From Pseudomonas brassicacearum subsp. brassicacearum (GTDB taxonomy: Bacteria; Pseudomonadota; Gammaproteobacteria; Pseudomonadales; Pseudomonadaceae): a stretch of DNA of 64,000 bases. The translations under genes and the position numbers were made by a program. The stretch lies in assembly GCF_008801605.1 (NCBI RefSeq), contig NZ_VZPJ01000001.1, positions 434,001 to 498,000 of the forward strand. Reading direction: 5' to 3'. The notes beneath the pieces were generated by a model. That model made no database searches and was not told the origin of the DNA. It was given only the letters and a program-made list of their open reading frames with translations. The stretch's first letter is position 1; every line of letters starts with the position of its first letter. Positions 18,030 through 26,184 of this stretch are shown in pieces.

Positions 18030-18817
18030 GTTTCACACCGTTCAAACTGGCGATCAGCGCCGAGATGGTCTTCCTCGACCTGCCCTTTACCGAGCGGGTC
18101 AAACGCATCCACGCACTAGGCTTCAGCGTCGAGATATGGAACTGGACGACCAAAGACATCCGGGCCCTCTCGGCGACCGGCGCGGATTTCACCTCCATGA
18201 CCGGCTACATCTGCGGCAACCTGACCGATCCCGAGGACATCCAGCACCTGCTCGACAGCACCCAGGAATCCTTGGCCGTCGCCGCTCAATTGGGCTGCCC
18301 TAGCCTGAACCTGCATGGCACCGGCCTGGGTGACCAGGGGTTGCCGGTCAAACCTGTTGCCCAAACCACTGGCCGCATGTGGTTGAACGCCTGCAAGACG
18401 CTGGAAAAAATCGCCCGCCTGGGCGAGGACGCGGGTCGGGTTTTCCTGCTGGAAAACCTCAACACCGAAGTCGACCACCCGGGCACACCATTCGCCCGCG
18501 CTGACGACACCCTGGCGCTGATCGAGGCCGTGGGCAGCCCGCACCTGAAGATGAACCTGGACCTCTATCACGCACAGATCGGCGAAGGAAACCTGATCGA
18601 ACTGATCCAGCGCGCCGGCAGCGCCATCGGCGAAATCCAGGTTGCCGACGTCCCGGGGCGCATGGAGCCCGGTACCGGTGAAATCCATTATCCCGCCATT
18701 GCCAGGGCCTTGTTCGGCATGGGATACAGCGGTGTCGTCGGCCTCGAAGGCTGGGCCAGCGGTGACAGCGAGGTTGCGCTTGAGCGTTTCAGGCAGGCCT
18801 TCACGCTTGATCGATAA
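18026..18817 (+). CDS. TIM-barrel sugar isomerase, hydroxypyruvate isomerase/IolI-like
   Basis: 263-residue xylose-isomerase-like TIM-barrel protein. It begins 'KLAISAEMVFLDLPFTERV' and has 'LENLNTEVDHPGTPFARADD' (catalytic Glu strand), 'LKMNLDLYHAQIGEGNL' (metal-binding Asp/His) and 'IGEIQVADVPGRMEPGTGEI' with 'GLEGW' at the end. These are the usual metal-ligand positions of hydroxypyruvate isomerase (Hyi) and 2-keto-myo-inositol isomerase (IolI) enzymes. The ATGA overlap with the dehydrogenase gene indicates coupled translation. The exact substrate is not determined; it should act on the ketone made by the preceding dehydrogenase. Confidence 0.85.
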   Translation: MSFTPFKLAISAEMVFLDLPFTERVKRIHALGFSVEIWNWTTKDIRALSATGADFTSMTGYICGNLTDPEDIQHLLDSTQESLAVAAQLGCPSLNLHGTGLGDQGLPVKPVAQTTGRMWLNACKTLEKIARLGEDAGRVFLLENLNTEVDHPGTPFARADDTLALIEAVGSPHLKMNLDLYHAQIGEGNLIELIQRAGSAIGEIQVADVPGRMEPGTGEIHYPAIARALFGMGYSGVVGLEGWASGDSEVALERFRQAFTLDR

Positions 18818-18898
18818 AGCGTTCGTCTAACTCAAAACGTGCGGCAGATTTTCATCTTTTGGTGACGTACAACTCATAACAACAAAAGGAAAACCATC

Positions 18899-19825
18899 AT
18901 GCGTCGTTGCACACTGCTTTTCGCCACCCTGCTATTGCTCTTCAGCCAATGGGCCGCCGCCGACTATCGCATCGGCGTCAGCATCGCCAGGGTCGACGAC
19001 AACTTCATGACCTACGTGCGTAATGGCCTGGACGAGGCCGCGAAAAAGGAAAACGTGCAGATTCAGTTCGAGGACGCCCAAGGCGATGTGGTGCGCCAAC
19101 TCAACCAGGTCCAGGGCTTTATCAACCAGCAAGTGGACGCGGTCATTGTCCTGCCGGTGGACACCTCCGCCACGGCCAACATCACCCGCGCCGCGGTCGA
19201 AGCGAAGACGCCGCTGGTCTACGTCAACCGTCACCCGGACGAGCGCACCTTGCCCAAAGGCGTGGTCACGGTCGCGTCCAATGACATCGAGGCCGGACAG
19301 TTGCAAATGCGCTACCTGGCCGAAAAGCTCGGCGGCAAGGGCAACCTTGCGATCATCATGGGCGACCTGGCGCAAAACGCCACCCACGACCGCACCGAAG
19401 GCGTCAAACAGGTGCTCAAGGATTATCCCGGGATCAAGATTGTCGAGCAGCAAAGCGCCGAGTGGCAGCGCAACAAAGGGATGGACCTGACCAGCAACTG
19501 GCTATTGGCGGGCAGTCGTTTCGATGCCATCGTCGCCAACAACGACGAGATGGCCATCGGTGCGGCCATGGCCTTGCAACAGGCCGGCAAAGCCAAGGGC
19601 GAGATCGCGATTGTCGGCATCGACGGCTTGCCTGACGGCCTGGCAGCGATCAAGCGTGGGATGCTGGTCGCCTCGGTGTTCCAGGACCCCAAGGCCCAGG
19701 CGACCAGCGCGGTACAGGCAGCACTCAAGATGATCAAGGGAGAGCCGGTGGAAACGGACGTCTGGGTGCCCTTTCAGTTGATCAAGCCTGAGCAGTTGGC
19801 GGTGTTTGAACAACATTACAAGTAG
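18899..19825 (+). CDS. Periplasmic sugar-binding protein (ABC type, ribose/inositol-binding-like), no partner permease nearby
   Basis: 308-residue type-1 periplasmic binding protein. A clear signal peptide ends at 'SQWAAADY', then 'RIGVSIARVDDNFMTYVRNG' opens the fold and 'GIDGLPDGLAAIKRGMLVAS' is the typical hinge/ligand region near the C-terminus. It resembles ribose-, xylitol- and inositol-binding proteins. AAAGGA precedes the ATG. It is 81 bp after the isomerase gene, so it may belong to the same transcript. No ATPase or permease follows: the next gene is on the other strand. It must therefore use a transporter elsewhere, or the locus has lost it. Confidence 0.88.
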   Translation: MRRCTLLFATLLLLFSQWAAADYRIGVSIARVDDNFMTYVRNGLDEAAKKENVQIQFEDAQGDVVRQLNQVQGFINQQVDAVIVLPVDTSATANITRAAVEAKTPLVYVNRHPDERTLPKGVVTVASNDIEAGQLQMRYLAEKLGGKGNLAIIMGDLAQNATHDRTEGVKQVLKDYPGIKIVEQQSAEWQRNKGMDLTSNWLLAGSRFDAIVANNDEMAIGAAMALQQAGKAKGEIAIVGIDGLPDGLAAIKRGMLVASVFQDPKAQATSAVQAALKMIKGEPVETDVWVPFQLIKPEQLAVFEQHYK

Positions 19826-19874
19826 CGACACGCTCGACACTTCGCCGCGATCCCGGCCAGGGATCAGCGGCGAC

Positions 19875-20636
19875 TCAGCGAACTGAGGCCTGACCTGCCG
19901 CTCGCTCGAAAATCGCCCCCTCTATACCCAGCACTTCACGCGTATCGGCATAGATCCCGATGCCCTTTTCCCAGACGTGCTTGATCGACTGATCGGCGCA
20001 ACGAATCCGGTAATTGAGCTCGAACGGCTCGTTGCGCGACAACGCATATTGCACCTCGCGCCAGACGTAGTCGGCATCCTGCGCCAGGATCAGGCTGTTG
20101 TAAGTGAACTCATGATTGTCCACCAGCCGCTCCGCAGGATATCCGGTCAGTTGCAGGCAGCCGGCACTGACAAACTCCATAGTCCAGTCGCGGTTGTTAC
20201 GGCCCCGATAGATCAGCCCAGGCATGCTATCGAGCAGGCTCATGCTGCTGCGCTGACTGGCCTGCAAGGCAATTTCGCGGCGTTTGTGTGCCGTGACGTC
20301 CCCGACGACCAGATAGAACCCCTGCGGGCCGCGCTTGAGGTTCACCTCGAACCAGCGTAATTCACCAGAAGGATGTACAAAACGCAGGCGTTGATTGAAC
20401 GAGGTCTCGGGACGCCGACGCAGCTCATGCAAGGCCTTGCGCCACAGCGGGCGGTCTTCCTGGTGCACATAATCGATGAGATTGCGCTCCGCGCCCGGCG
20501 CCCCCATCAACTCGGTCCAGGCCAGGTTGAAGTGAGCGATCTGGCCGTTGTCGCGCAATTCCAGCAGGGCGGCGGGAAAGCGATCCATCAGGTGCACGCT
20601 CGGTGTCTGTGCAAAAGCTTCCGGGCTTTCCCTCAT
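19875..20636 (-). CDS. Stand-alone double-PAS protein, third gene of the kinase/regulator operon
   Basis: 253-residue soluble protein with two PAS/PAC modules (~15-120, ending 'VVGDVTAHKRREIALQASQR', and ~125-245) and no effector domain. Its ATG follows the stop of the response-regulator gene with no spacing, so it is co-translated with it. A PAS-only protein beside a histidine kinase suggests an accessory sensor that binds a ligand or cofactor and modulates the kinase. The relationship to methylamine metabolism is inferred only from position: the operon diverges from dmmA. Confidence 0.85.
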   Translation of the reverse strand: MRESPEAFAQTPSVHLMDRFPAALLELRDNGQIAHFNLAWTELMGAPGAERNLIDYVHQEDRPLWRKALHELRRRPETSFNQRLRFVHPSGELRWFEVNLKRGPQGFYLVVGDVTAHKRREIALQASQRSSMSLLDSMPGLIYRGRNNRDWTMEFVSAGCLQLTGYPAERLVDNHEFTYNSLILAQDADYVWREVQYALSRNEPFELNYRIRCADQSIKHVWEKGIGIYADTREVLGIEGAIFERAAGQASVR

Positions 20637-21308
20637 CTAATGACGCTCCTCGTGTCTTACCGACGCGCCGTTGTGCACCCACGCCGCCAACTCCAGACGT
20701 GAGTGCAGGCTGAACTTCTGCAACAGATTCCTCACATAAATCTTGACCGTACCATCGCTGATTCCCAGTTCCCGGCCGATCTGTTTATTGCTCATGCCGG
20801 CACCGATCAGGGCCAGGGTCTGCCCTTCGCGCTCGGTCAGGTTGCCTGTGTCTGGCAGGTCCGGGTCGTACGCAGGCCGGCTCACCGATTCGTCCTGATC
20901 GGCCAGCAGGGCAACCAGGGTTGAATCCAGAACGATCGCGCCCTTGTGGCAATTGCGCATGTAGCTCAACAACGCATCGGGCTCGGTTTCCTTGAGCACA
21001 TAACCACTGGCCCCCAGGCGCAAGGCCGTCAACAGCTCGGCGCGATCCATCGACGCAGTGAGCACCACCACCTGACAGTCGAGGCGCAACTGACGCAGTT
21101 CATCGAGCACCTGCAAACCACTCAAGCCGGGCATGTGCAAATCGAGCAAGACCTGCTGCGGCGCCAGGCTCACGGCCAGGTTGATGCCTTCGCGACCGCT
21201 GGCCGCCTGCCCCACCACTTCGAAGTCGTCACTGGCGCCGAACAGCTGCGCCAGGCCTTTGCGAAACAGCGGATGATCATCGATCAGTAATAAGGTTGTG
21301 CAGTCCAT
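20637..21308 (-). CDS. NarL/FixJ-family response regulator
   Basis: 223-residue two-domain regulator. The receiver domain has the acidic pair 'LLIDDHP' at 8-13, phospho-acceptor Asp56 in 'VLLDLHMPG' and the conserved Lys in 'YVLKE'; the C-terminal LuxR-type helix-turn-helix is 'LTEREGQTLALIGAGMSNKQ' followed by 'IGRELGISDGTVKIYVRNLL'. The start at 21308 has AGGGGAG upstream and overlaps the kinase gene's last 32 bases. It should be phosphorylated by the adjacent kinase and, by location, may control the divergent dmm-tmm-tdm operon. Confidence 0.93.
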   Translation of the reverse strand: MDCTTLLLIDDHPLFRKGLAQLFGASDDFEVVGQAASGREGINLAVSLAPQQVLLDLHMPGLSGLQVLDELRQLRLDCQVVVLTASMDRAELLTALRLGASGYVLKETEPDALLSYMRNCHKGAIVLDSTLVALLADQDESVSRPAYDPDLPDTGNLTEREGQTLALIGAGMSNKQIGRELGISDGTVKIYVRNLLQKFSLHSRLELAAWVHNGASVRHEERH

Positions 21309-22413
21309 CGAAACTCCCCTGTGGCTGGTCTTGATGGCAGCGAAGGCCAAGATGTACGCGGACCCCATGCGGGCGGATCGCCTCAATTGTCAATCGGGCG
21401 CCAATGTTCGCGGCGCGCTCGCGGATAATCGCCAGACCGAAATGATTGGCCTCCCCTGACGCCGGACTGAGTCCGATGCCGTCATCCTCCACCGAAATGG
21501 AGACATCACCGTCCTGGTTTTGCCGCAACTCGATGCGGACATGCCGCGCATGGGAGTGGCGCACCGCGTTAGCCAGTGCTTCACGAATAATCTGCAAAAT
21601 CTGTAACTCGGTTCCCGGGCTCAAAGCATCGTCAGCCAGGCGGTTGTCCAGCTCGAACACGATGATGCAGCGCCGCGAGAACTCGGCGACCGAGTCGGCC
21701 AGTGCCTGGCGCAGCGAGCGCCCGTCCATGGTCAGACGCGCACTGGTAATCAACTCGCGCACCTGGCGCTGCAACTGGCTCAAGCCAGCGCACAGGTCCT
21801 GCAAACCCGCAGTGGCTTGTTCCGGCTCGCCCAACTGGGATTGCAGGCCATGGGCCTGGAACGACAGGTAACCGAGTTGCTGTGCCACCGAGTCGTGCAG
21901 CTCACGGGCCAAGGCACCGTGGCGGGACGTCGCCTGTTTGCGCTGCTGCTCACGGTTGTAGCTGCGCAAGCGCACAGCCATGCCTACCGCCTGCGCCACC
22001 TCTTCCAGTAACTGGCGCCAACTGGCACCGGCCCGTTTCGGGCTATCGAGCAGCAACACGCCCTTTTGGCCCTCGGGCAAGGCGCACACCAGTCGGTGCA
22101 CGCCGCGTTGCCGACACGGGCCGCAGCTTTGGGGGGTGTCTGCCGCGCTTGCGTCGCGCCAGGGGCAAGTCACCACGTCCTGGCAGCCCTCGATCAAACC
22201 GCGTCGCGTCGGGCTGAGGTCCTCGCCGCCAAGGATCAGGTTCAATCTGGCAGGCGGCAGCAGTGCGTCGAAACGGTCCAGAAAACCCGATAAGGCACCG
22301 TCAGCGTGCGCCTGGCTCAAGGGCAACCCGGCCAACAGCTTACGCACGCTGCGGGCCTGTTCAGGGCGCACAGGCCCTAACCAGAGCGGCCACCACTGCG
22401 GTCGTGTTCGCAC
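21277..22413 (-). CDS. Soluble HisKA_3 (NarX/NreB-type) histidine kinase with cysteine-rich sensor region
   Basis: 378-residue cytoplasmic sensor kinase. The dimerisation/phosphotransfer segment 'ALARELHDSVAQQLGYLSFQ' places the phospho-His at 173, and the ATPase domain carries 'REALANAVRHSHARHVRIEL' and 'VEDDGIGLSPASGEANHFGL'. The N-terminal ~150 residues have no membrane helix but contain clustered cysteines at about 77, 83, 97, 100 and 110, a pattern able to hold a metal or iron-sulfur cluster. The GTG at 22413 is chosen because GGGGAG lies nine bases upstream; the TTG at 22491 has no such site. The operon order is kinase, regulator, PAS protein. Oxygen, redox state or an amine could be the signal; the sequence does not decide. 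Confidence 0.88.
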   Translation of the reverse strand: MRTRPQWWPLWLGPVRPEQARSVRKLLAGLPLSQAHADGALSGFLDRFDALLPPARLNLILGGEDLSPTRRGLIEGCQDVVTCPWRDASAADTPQSCGPCRQRGVHRLVCALPEGQKGVLLLDSPKRAGASWRQLLEEVAQAVGMAVRLRSYNREQQRKQATSRHGALARELHDSVAQQLGYLSFQAHGLQSQLGEPEQATAGLQDLCAGLSQLQRQVRELITSARLTMDGRSLRQALADSVAEFSRRCIIVFELDNRLADDALSPGTELQILQIIREALANAVRHSHARHVRIELRQNQDGDVSISVEDDGIGLSPASGEANHFGLAIIRERAANIGARLTIEAIRPHGVRVHLGLRCHQDQPQGSFDGLHNLITDR

Positions 22414-22536
22414 TCTCGATAACTCCCCGTCCGGTTGCTCCACATTCCTCGAACACCAGCAACTTCCATGCCCCGGACGGCCGTGTAGCAAGGCTTATCT
22501 CCAAAGGCATAGCCCTTTTTCCAGATTGAGAAGATT

Positions 22537-22550
22537 TTCCCCATAGGAAA
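22537..22550 (+). promoter_or_regulatory. XRE-cupin operator candidate, site 1 upstream of dmmA
   Basis: TTCCCCATAGGAAA, a full match to the TTCCYNANARGAAA motif shared with the gmaS/XRE region. It is 46 bp before the dmmA start. Confidence 0.55.
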
Positions 22551-22556
22551 GTATCT

Positions 22557-22570
22557 CTCCCAACAGGAAA
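22557..22570 (+). promoter_or_regulatory. XRE-cupin operator candidate, site 2 upstream of dmmA
   Basis: CTCCCAACAGGAAA, one mismatch to the shared motif, starting exactly 20 bp after site 1. Confidence 0.5.
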
Positions 22571-22595
22571 TAAAAAAGCACTTTGGAGAGCCCGC

Positions 22596-23042
22596 ATGAA
22601 GCCCACCCTTAGCCGCCCCATCGTGGTGATGCAATCGGCAACCGTCTGCACAGAGGTTGTCGCTGAACTGGACAATCCCCTGCTGTTGAACGGCGAACAA
22701 GCCGACTTCACCCGGCACCTGCAACAGGCCTTGGCCAGCGCAACCGTTGGGTGTCGGCTCTACCTGCTGGGCGATGAAGCTTTTGTCTGGCGTGTTCACG
22801 GGCAGGCTCGCGCCGCTGGCCTGGAAGACGACGAGATCAGCATGACCTGCGCAACGCCCGGCCTGCGCCAGGTGTACTGCGCGCACTGTGGCCTGACCCA
22901 GGCGGCCGGGCCGGAGTCGTCGCTGAACTGCGTCGGTTGCCACGTCGGGCTGGAGGTGCGCACGCATTTTTCCCGGCGCCTGGGGGCTTACCTCGGCGTG
23001 TGCATCAACCCCGACCAACCCTATGCGGCATTCCAGCCATGA
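22596..23042 (+). CDS. dmmA: Dimethylamine monooxygenase subunit DmmA-like, zinc-ribbon C-terminus
   Basis: 148-residue protein with two CxxC pairs (Cys95/Cys98 and Cys112/Cys115) that probably bind zinc. It ends in 'HFSRRLGAYLGVCINPDQPY', a tail I associate with the small DmmA subunit of dimethylamine monooxygenase (the haem-dependent oxidative N-demethylase complex). It is the first gene of the operon, overlaps dmmB by four bases and is followed by the DUF3445 subunit, the gene set reported for DmmDABC/HODM. TTTGGAGAG precedes the ATG. The role of this subunit in the complex is structural or electron-transfer related in my reading; the assignment rests on the neighbours as much as on the sequence. 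Confidence 0.82.
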   Translation: MKPTLSRPIVVMQSATVCTEVVAELDNPLLLNGEQADFTRHLQQALASATVGCRLYLLGDEAFVWRVHGQARAAGLEDDEISMTCATPGLRQVYCAHCGLTQAAGPESSLNCVGCHVGLEVRTHFSRRLGAYLGVCINPDQPYAAFQP

Positions 23043-23968
23043 GCGCGGTCCTCGACGTTCAGGTCAGCGCGGCAAGAATGCTCACGCCGGTGGTGCGCGA
23101 ATTCACCCTGACGGCCTGCGACGGCGCCCTGCCCGGCTTCTCGCCCGGCAGCCATGTGCAGGTGCATCTGCCACTGGCCGAGGGCAAGGTGCGCAACGCC
23201 TACTCGCTCACCAGCGACCCGGCGCACACCCAGCACTACCGCATCGCCGTGCGCTTGCAGGACGCTTCTCGTGGCGGCTCGCAGTACCTGCATCGCCAGG
23301 TGCAGGTCGGCGACACGTTGCAGATTTCACCACCGGCCAATCTGTTCGCCCCCCACGGCACTGCACGCCTGCATATCTTGATCGCCGCCGGCATCGGCAT
23401 CACGCCGTTCATGGCCTATATCGCTGCGATGGAACAGCAGCAGGCCGATTTCGAACTGCATTACCTGTTCCGCCCGGGCCTGAGCGACGCCTACCTCGAC
23501 GAACTGCAACTGCGCCTCGGCGCGCGCCTGCATGCCTATGACAATCGCCCCGACCTGAGCCAGATCCTCGCCGACCGGCCGCTGGGCAGCCATGTCTACA
23601 CCTGTGGCCCGCAGTCTCTGCTCGACGCGGTTGAGCGTGAGGCCTCGCGCCTCGGTTGGCCGCGCAAGCGCGTGCATTCGGAAACGTTCAAAGGCGCGCA
23701 ACCCGGCCAACCCTTCGACCTGCACCTGCTGCGCAGCGGTCGTCGCCTGCGGGTGGAGGCCGACCAGAGCCTGCTCGAAGCCCTCGAACACGCAGGCCTG
23801 CAAGTGCCCAACCTGTGCCGTGGCGGGGTCTGCGGCCAGTGCATCACCCGCCACACCGGCGGTGCCATCGAACACCGCGACAGCTTCCTCTGCCCGGCCG
23901 AGCAGGCCGACTTTCTGATGCCCTGCGTCTCACGCGGCAGCGGCCCCTGCATTTCGCTGGACCTATAG
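23039..23968 (+). CDS. dmmB: Dimethylamine monooxygenase reductase subunit (FMN/NAD(P)H/[2Fe-2S])
   Basis: 309-residue phthalate-dioxygenase-reductase (PDR/VanB) type protein: flavin-binding RNAYSLTS at 52-59, the pyridine-nucleotide domain with 'LIAAGIGITPFMAY' at 114-127 and 'YTCGPQSLLDAV' at 187-198, and a C-terminal plant-type [2Fe-2S] domain with Cys260, Cys265, Cys268 and Cys296. It takes electrons from NAD(P)H and passes them to the haem-containing subunit. The gene overlaps dmmA by four bases and is 11 bp from dmmC, consistent with a stoichiometric complex. Confidence 0.9.
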   Translation: MSAVLDVQVSAARMLTPVVREFTLTACDGALPGFSPGSHVQVHLPLAEGKVRNAYSLTSDPAHTQHYRIAVRLQDASRGGSQYLHRQVQVGDTLQISPPANLFAPHGTARLHILIAAGIGITPFMAYIAAMEQQQADFELHYLFRPGLSDAYLDELQLRLGARLHAYDNRPDLSQILADRPLGSHVYTCGPQSLLDAVEREASRLGWPRKRVHSETFKGAQPGQPFDLHLLRSGRRLRVEADQSLLEALEHAGLQVPNLCRGGVCGQCITRHTGGAIEHRDSFLCPAEQADFLMPCVSRGSGPCISLDL

Positions 23969-23979
23969 GAGTGAGTGAC

Positions 23980-24996
23980 ATGCCCCTGCAAGCGAGCCCC
24001 GTGCTGAGCTATCGCGATGATTTCAGCTTTCGCAACAGCCCTGCGGCAATCCGCCGTTTCCCCTTCCCCTTTGTCGAGGACAGCTACCTGTACTCGGTCA
24101 ATATCGAACCGGCCACCTCCCGCGACCCCGGCTCGATCTATGAGCATGCCTTCGACATCGACGAGCACTACTGTTCGGAAATGGCCGAACGCGCCCTGGT
24201 ACTGGATCAGGACCCGCGCCGCTACCTGGTGATGCCGCACATGCAAGTAGCAGCCTGGGATGCCTTGCAGATGCTGATGGAACACCTGGCCGCCGACTAT
24301 CCGCAGTGGTTCAGCCTGGTGCGTGACGGCGACCGCTGGCATTGGCGAAACCGCCTGCTGGAGATCGATCAGCCGTTCATTTTCGGTGATGCCACCAGCC
24401 TGCCCTGCGCGCCGCTGGAGTTCATCGGCCGACAGGTTCAGGGGGATTTCGCCCTGCTCGATCAACGTGACAGCGATCTGTACATGGACGCCGGCCTGGT
24501 CACCAGTCCCGCTGACTGGTCCCTGGCCTTCGACGCCGGCATGAGCTTCAAGCAGTGGCATTCACCGGTGCCCATGGCCCACCAGATGGGCGTGTTCGAC
24601 CGTGCGCTGAAGTATCTGCTCAACCTGCAAGTGGGTCAGCCGGTGCGGCGCCTGAACTGGACCCTGACCATCAAGCCGCGCCTGGACTCCTCGCCCGAGA
24701 CGTTCCATGAATGGGGCGCCGACCGCGGCCGCATCACCGCCGAAAACGTCGGCCAACAGGTGCATCTGCGCGTCGAGCTGCAGGTGATGGCCCGTCTGCC
24801 GCGCAGCAACGCGGTGATGTTCAGCATCCGCACCTACCTGATCAGCCTGGACGAACTGGTCACTCAACCCGGCTGGGGTTGTCGCCTGCATCGCGTGCTG
24901 CGCGACCTGCCCGGCCCTATCGCCGACTACAAGGGCATGACCCGCTACAGACACACGCTGGTCGAGTGGCTGAGCCAATTCGACCCGCACGCCTGA
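23980..24996 (+). CDS. dmmC: Haem-dependent oxidative N-demethylase catalytic subunit (DUF3445)
   Basis: 338-residue protein of the DUF3445 family, which in Pseudomonas mendocina HODM adopts a PAS-like fold holding haem and oxidises dimethylamine to methylamine and formaldehyde using O2. Recognisable family stretches include 'FPFPFVEDSYLYSVNIEP', 'ITAENVGQQVHLRVELQVM' and 'LPRSNAVMFSIRTYLISLDE' near the C-terminus. I cannot point to the haem ligand with certainty. TAGGAG precedes the ATG at 23980. It lies between the reductase and the GcvT-like protein, the complete complement for an NAD(P)H-driven N-demethylase with C1 capture. Confidence 0.88.
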   Translation: MPLQASPVLSYRDDFSFRNSPAAIRRFPFPFVEDSYLYSVNIEPATSRDPGSIYEHAFDIDEHYCSEMAERALVLDQDPRRYLVMPHMQVAAWDALQMLMEHLAADYPQWFSLVRDGDRWHWRNRLLEIDQPFIFGDATSLPCAPLEFIGRQVQGDFALLDQRDSDLYMDAGLVTSPADWSLAFDAGMSFKQWHSPVPMAHQMGVFDRALKYLLNLQVGQPVRRLNWTLTIKPRLDSSPETFHEWGADRGRITAENVGQQVHLRVELQVMARLPRSNAVMFSIRTYLISLDELVTQPGWGCRLHRVLRDLPGPIADYKGMTRYRHTLVEWLSQFDPHA

Positions 24997-25023
24997 TCTC
25001 TCTTTCCCGACAAGGACCCTCAC

Positions 25024-26154
25024 ATGACCCTTTCATGGCGTATTTCTGCATTGGCCGAGCGGCACCGTGCCCTCGGTTCAAACCTTGAAGACTGGAACGG
25101 CATGGGCACCGCCTGGACCTACAGCAGCGCGCTGGCCGACCACCACGAAGCGATCCGCACCCGTGCCGGCCTGATGGACGTGTCGGGGCTGAAAAAAGTC
25201 CATTACGTGGGACCCCATGCCGAAAGCCTGCTGCAATGGGCGACCACCCGCGACATCGCCAAACTCTACCCCGGCAAATCGGTGTACGCCTCGATGCTCG
25301 ACGAGGACGGCAAGTTCGTCGATGACTGCATCGTCTACCGCACCGGGCCTAACGCGTTCATGGTGGTGCATGGCGCTGGCACCGGGCATGAAATGCTGGT
25401 GCGTTCCGCCCTGGGCCGGCAAGTGGCGGTGCTGTTCGACGACGACCTGCACGACTTGTCGCTGCAAGGGCCGCTGGCGGTGGACTTTCTCGCCGAGCAC
25501 GTGCCCGGCGTCCGCCAGTTGCCGTACTTCCATCACCTGCAGACGCGCCTGTTCGAACGCCCGGTGATGATCTCCCGCACCGGCTACACCGGCGAGCGCG
25601 GCTACGAGATTTTCTGCAAGGCGGCCGATGCACCGTTCCTGTGGGACAGCATCCTCGAACAGGGTGCCAGCCTGGGGATTATCCCGTGTGCCTTCACCGC
25701 GCTGGACTGGCTGCGGGTGGAAAGCTCGCTGATGTTTTTCCCCTATGACAACTCGCAGATGTACCCCTTCGCTGACCAGAAGGCCGGCGACACCCTGTGG
25801 GAAATGGGCCTGGATTTCACCGTCTCGCCCGGCAAACAAGCCTTCCGTGGCGCCGAGGAACACCTGCGCCTGCGCGGTCAGGAGCGTTTCAAGATCACCG
25901 GTGTGCTGCTCGAGGGCGTACGCCCGGCCGAGGCCGGCGACACCCTGTGGCAGGGCAACCAGCAAGTCGGCGTGATCACCTGCGGCATGTACTCGCGCCT
26001 GAGCAAACGCTCGATGGCCATCGCCCGCCTGAGCGTCGCCTGCTCCGTGCCCGGTATTGCACTGCAGGTGCGCGGCAGCCTTGAAGCGGGCGCCGTGACC
26101 CATGCCCTGCCCTTCGACGACCCGGAAAAAACCAAACGCACGGCCAAGGGCTGA
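25024..26154 (+). CDS. dmmD: GcvT-like tetrahydrofolate-binding subunit of dimethylamine monooxygenase
   Basis: 376-residue aminomethyltransferase-fold protein. It starts with an N-terminal extension, then 'AGLMDVSGLKKVHYVGPHAE' typical of GcvT, 'LSLQGPLAVDFLAEHVPG' and 'ISRTGYTGERGYEIFCKAAD', followed by the C-terminal barrel. The family binds tetrahydrofolate, so the expected job is to trap the formaldehyde released by DmmC as methylene-tetrahydrofolate and protect the cell. It resembles the C-terminal half of Tdm, three genes downstream. The position directly after dmmC and before purU supports the name; the enzyme is not the glycine-cleavage GcvT because gcvH/gcvP are absent. Confidence 0.8.
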   Translation: MTLSWRISALAERHRALGSNLEDWNGMGTAWTYSSALADHHEAIRTRAGLMDVSGLKKVHYVGPHAESLLQWATTRDIAKLYPGKSVYASMLDEDGKFVDDCIVYRTGPNAFMVVHGAGTGHEMLVRSALGRQVAVLFDDDLHDLSLQGPLAVDFLAEHVPGVRQLPYFHHLQTRLFERPVMISRTGYTGERGYEIFCKAADAPFLWDSILEQGASLGIIPCAFTALDWLRVESSLMFFPYDNSQMYPFADQKAGDTLWEMGLDFTVSPGKQAFRGAEEHLRLRGQERFKITGVLLEGVRPAEAGDTLWQGNQQVGVITCGMYSRLSKRSMAIARLSVACSVPGIALQVRGSLEAGAVTHALPFDDPEKTKRTAKG

Positions 26155-26184
26155 GCCGCCCCTTAATTTAATCAGGAGCCTTCA

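Larger units (their letters stand above)
22414..22595. promoter_or_regulatory. Divergent regulatory region between the kinase operon and dmmA
   Basis: 182 bp. Toward dmmA it holds two copies of the TTCCYNANARGAAA motif. Toward the kinase it holds a nested inverted repeat, CCGTCCGG (22427-22434) with CCGGACGG (22473-22480) and inner GTTGCT/AGCAAC, which in the kinase mRNA leader could fold over the ribosome site. No sigma-54 element was seen for dmmA. Confidence 0.5.

Noticed and set aside
22505-22525. Sigma-54 element before dmmA
   Set aside because: GGCATAGCCC lacks the GC doublet at the required distance.
25024-26154. Glycine-cleavage GcvT
   Set aside because: No gcvH, gcvP or glyA nearby, and the gene lies within the dmm operon.
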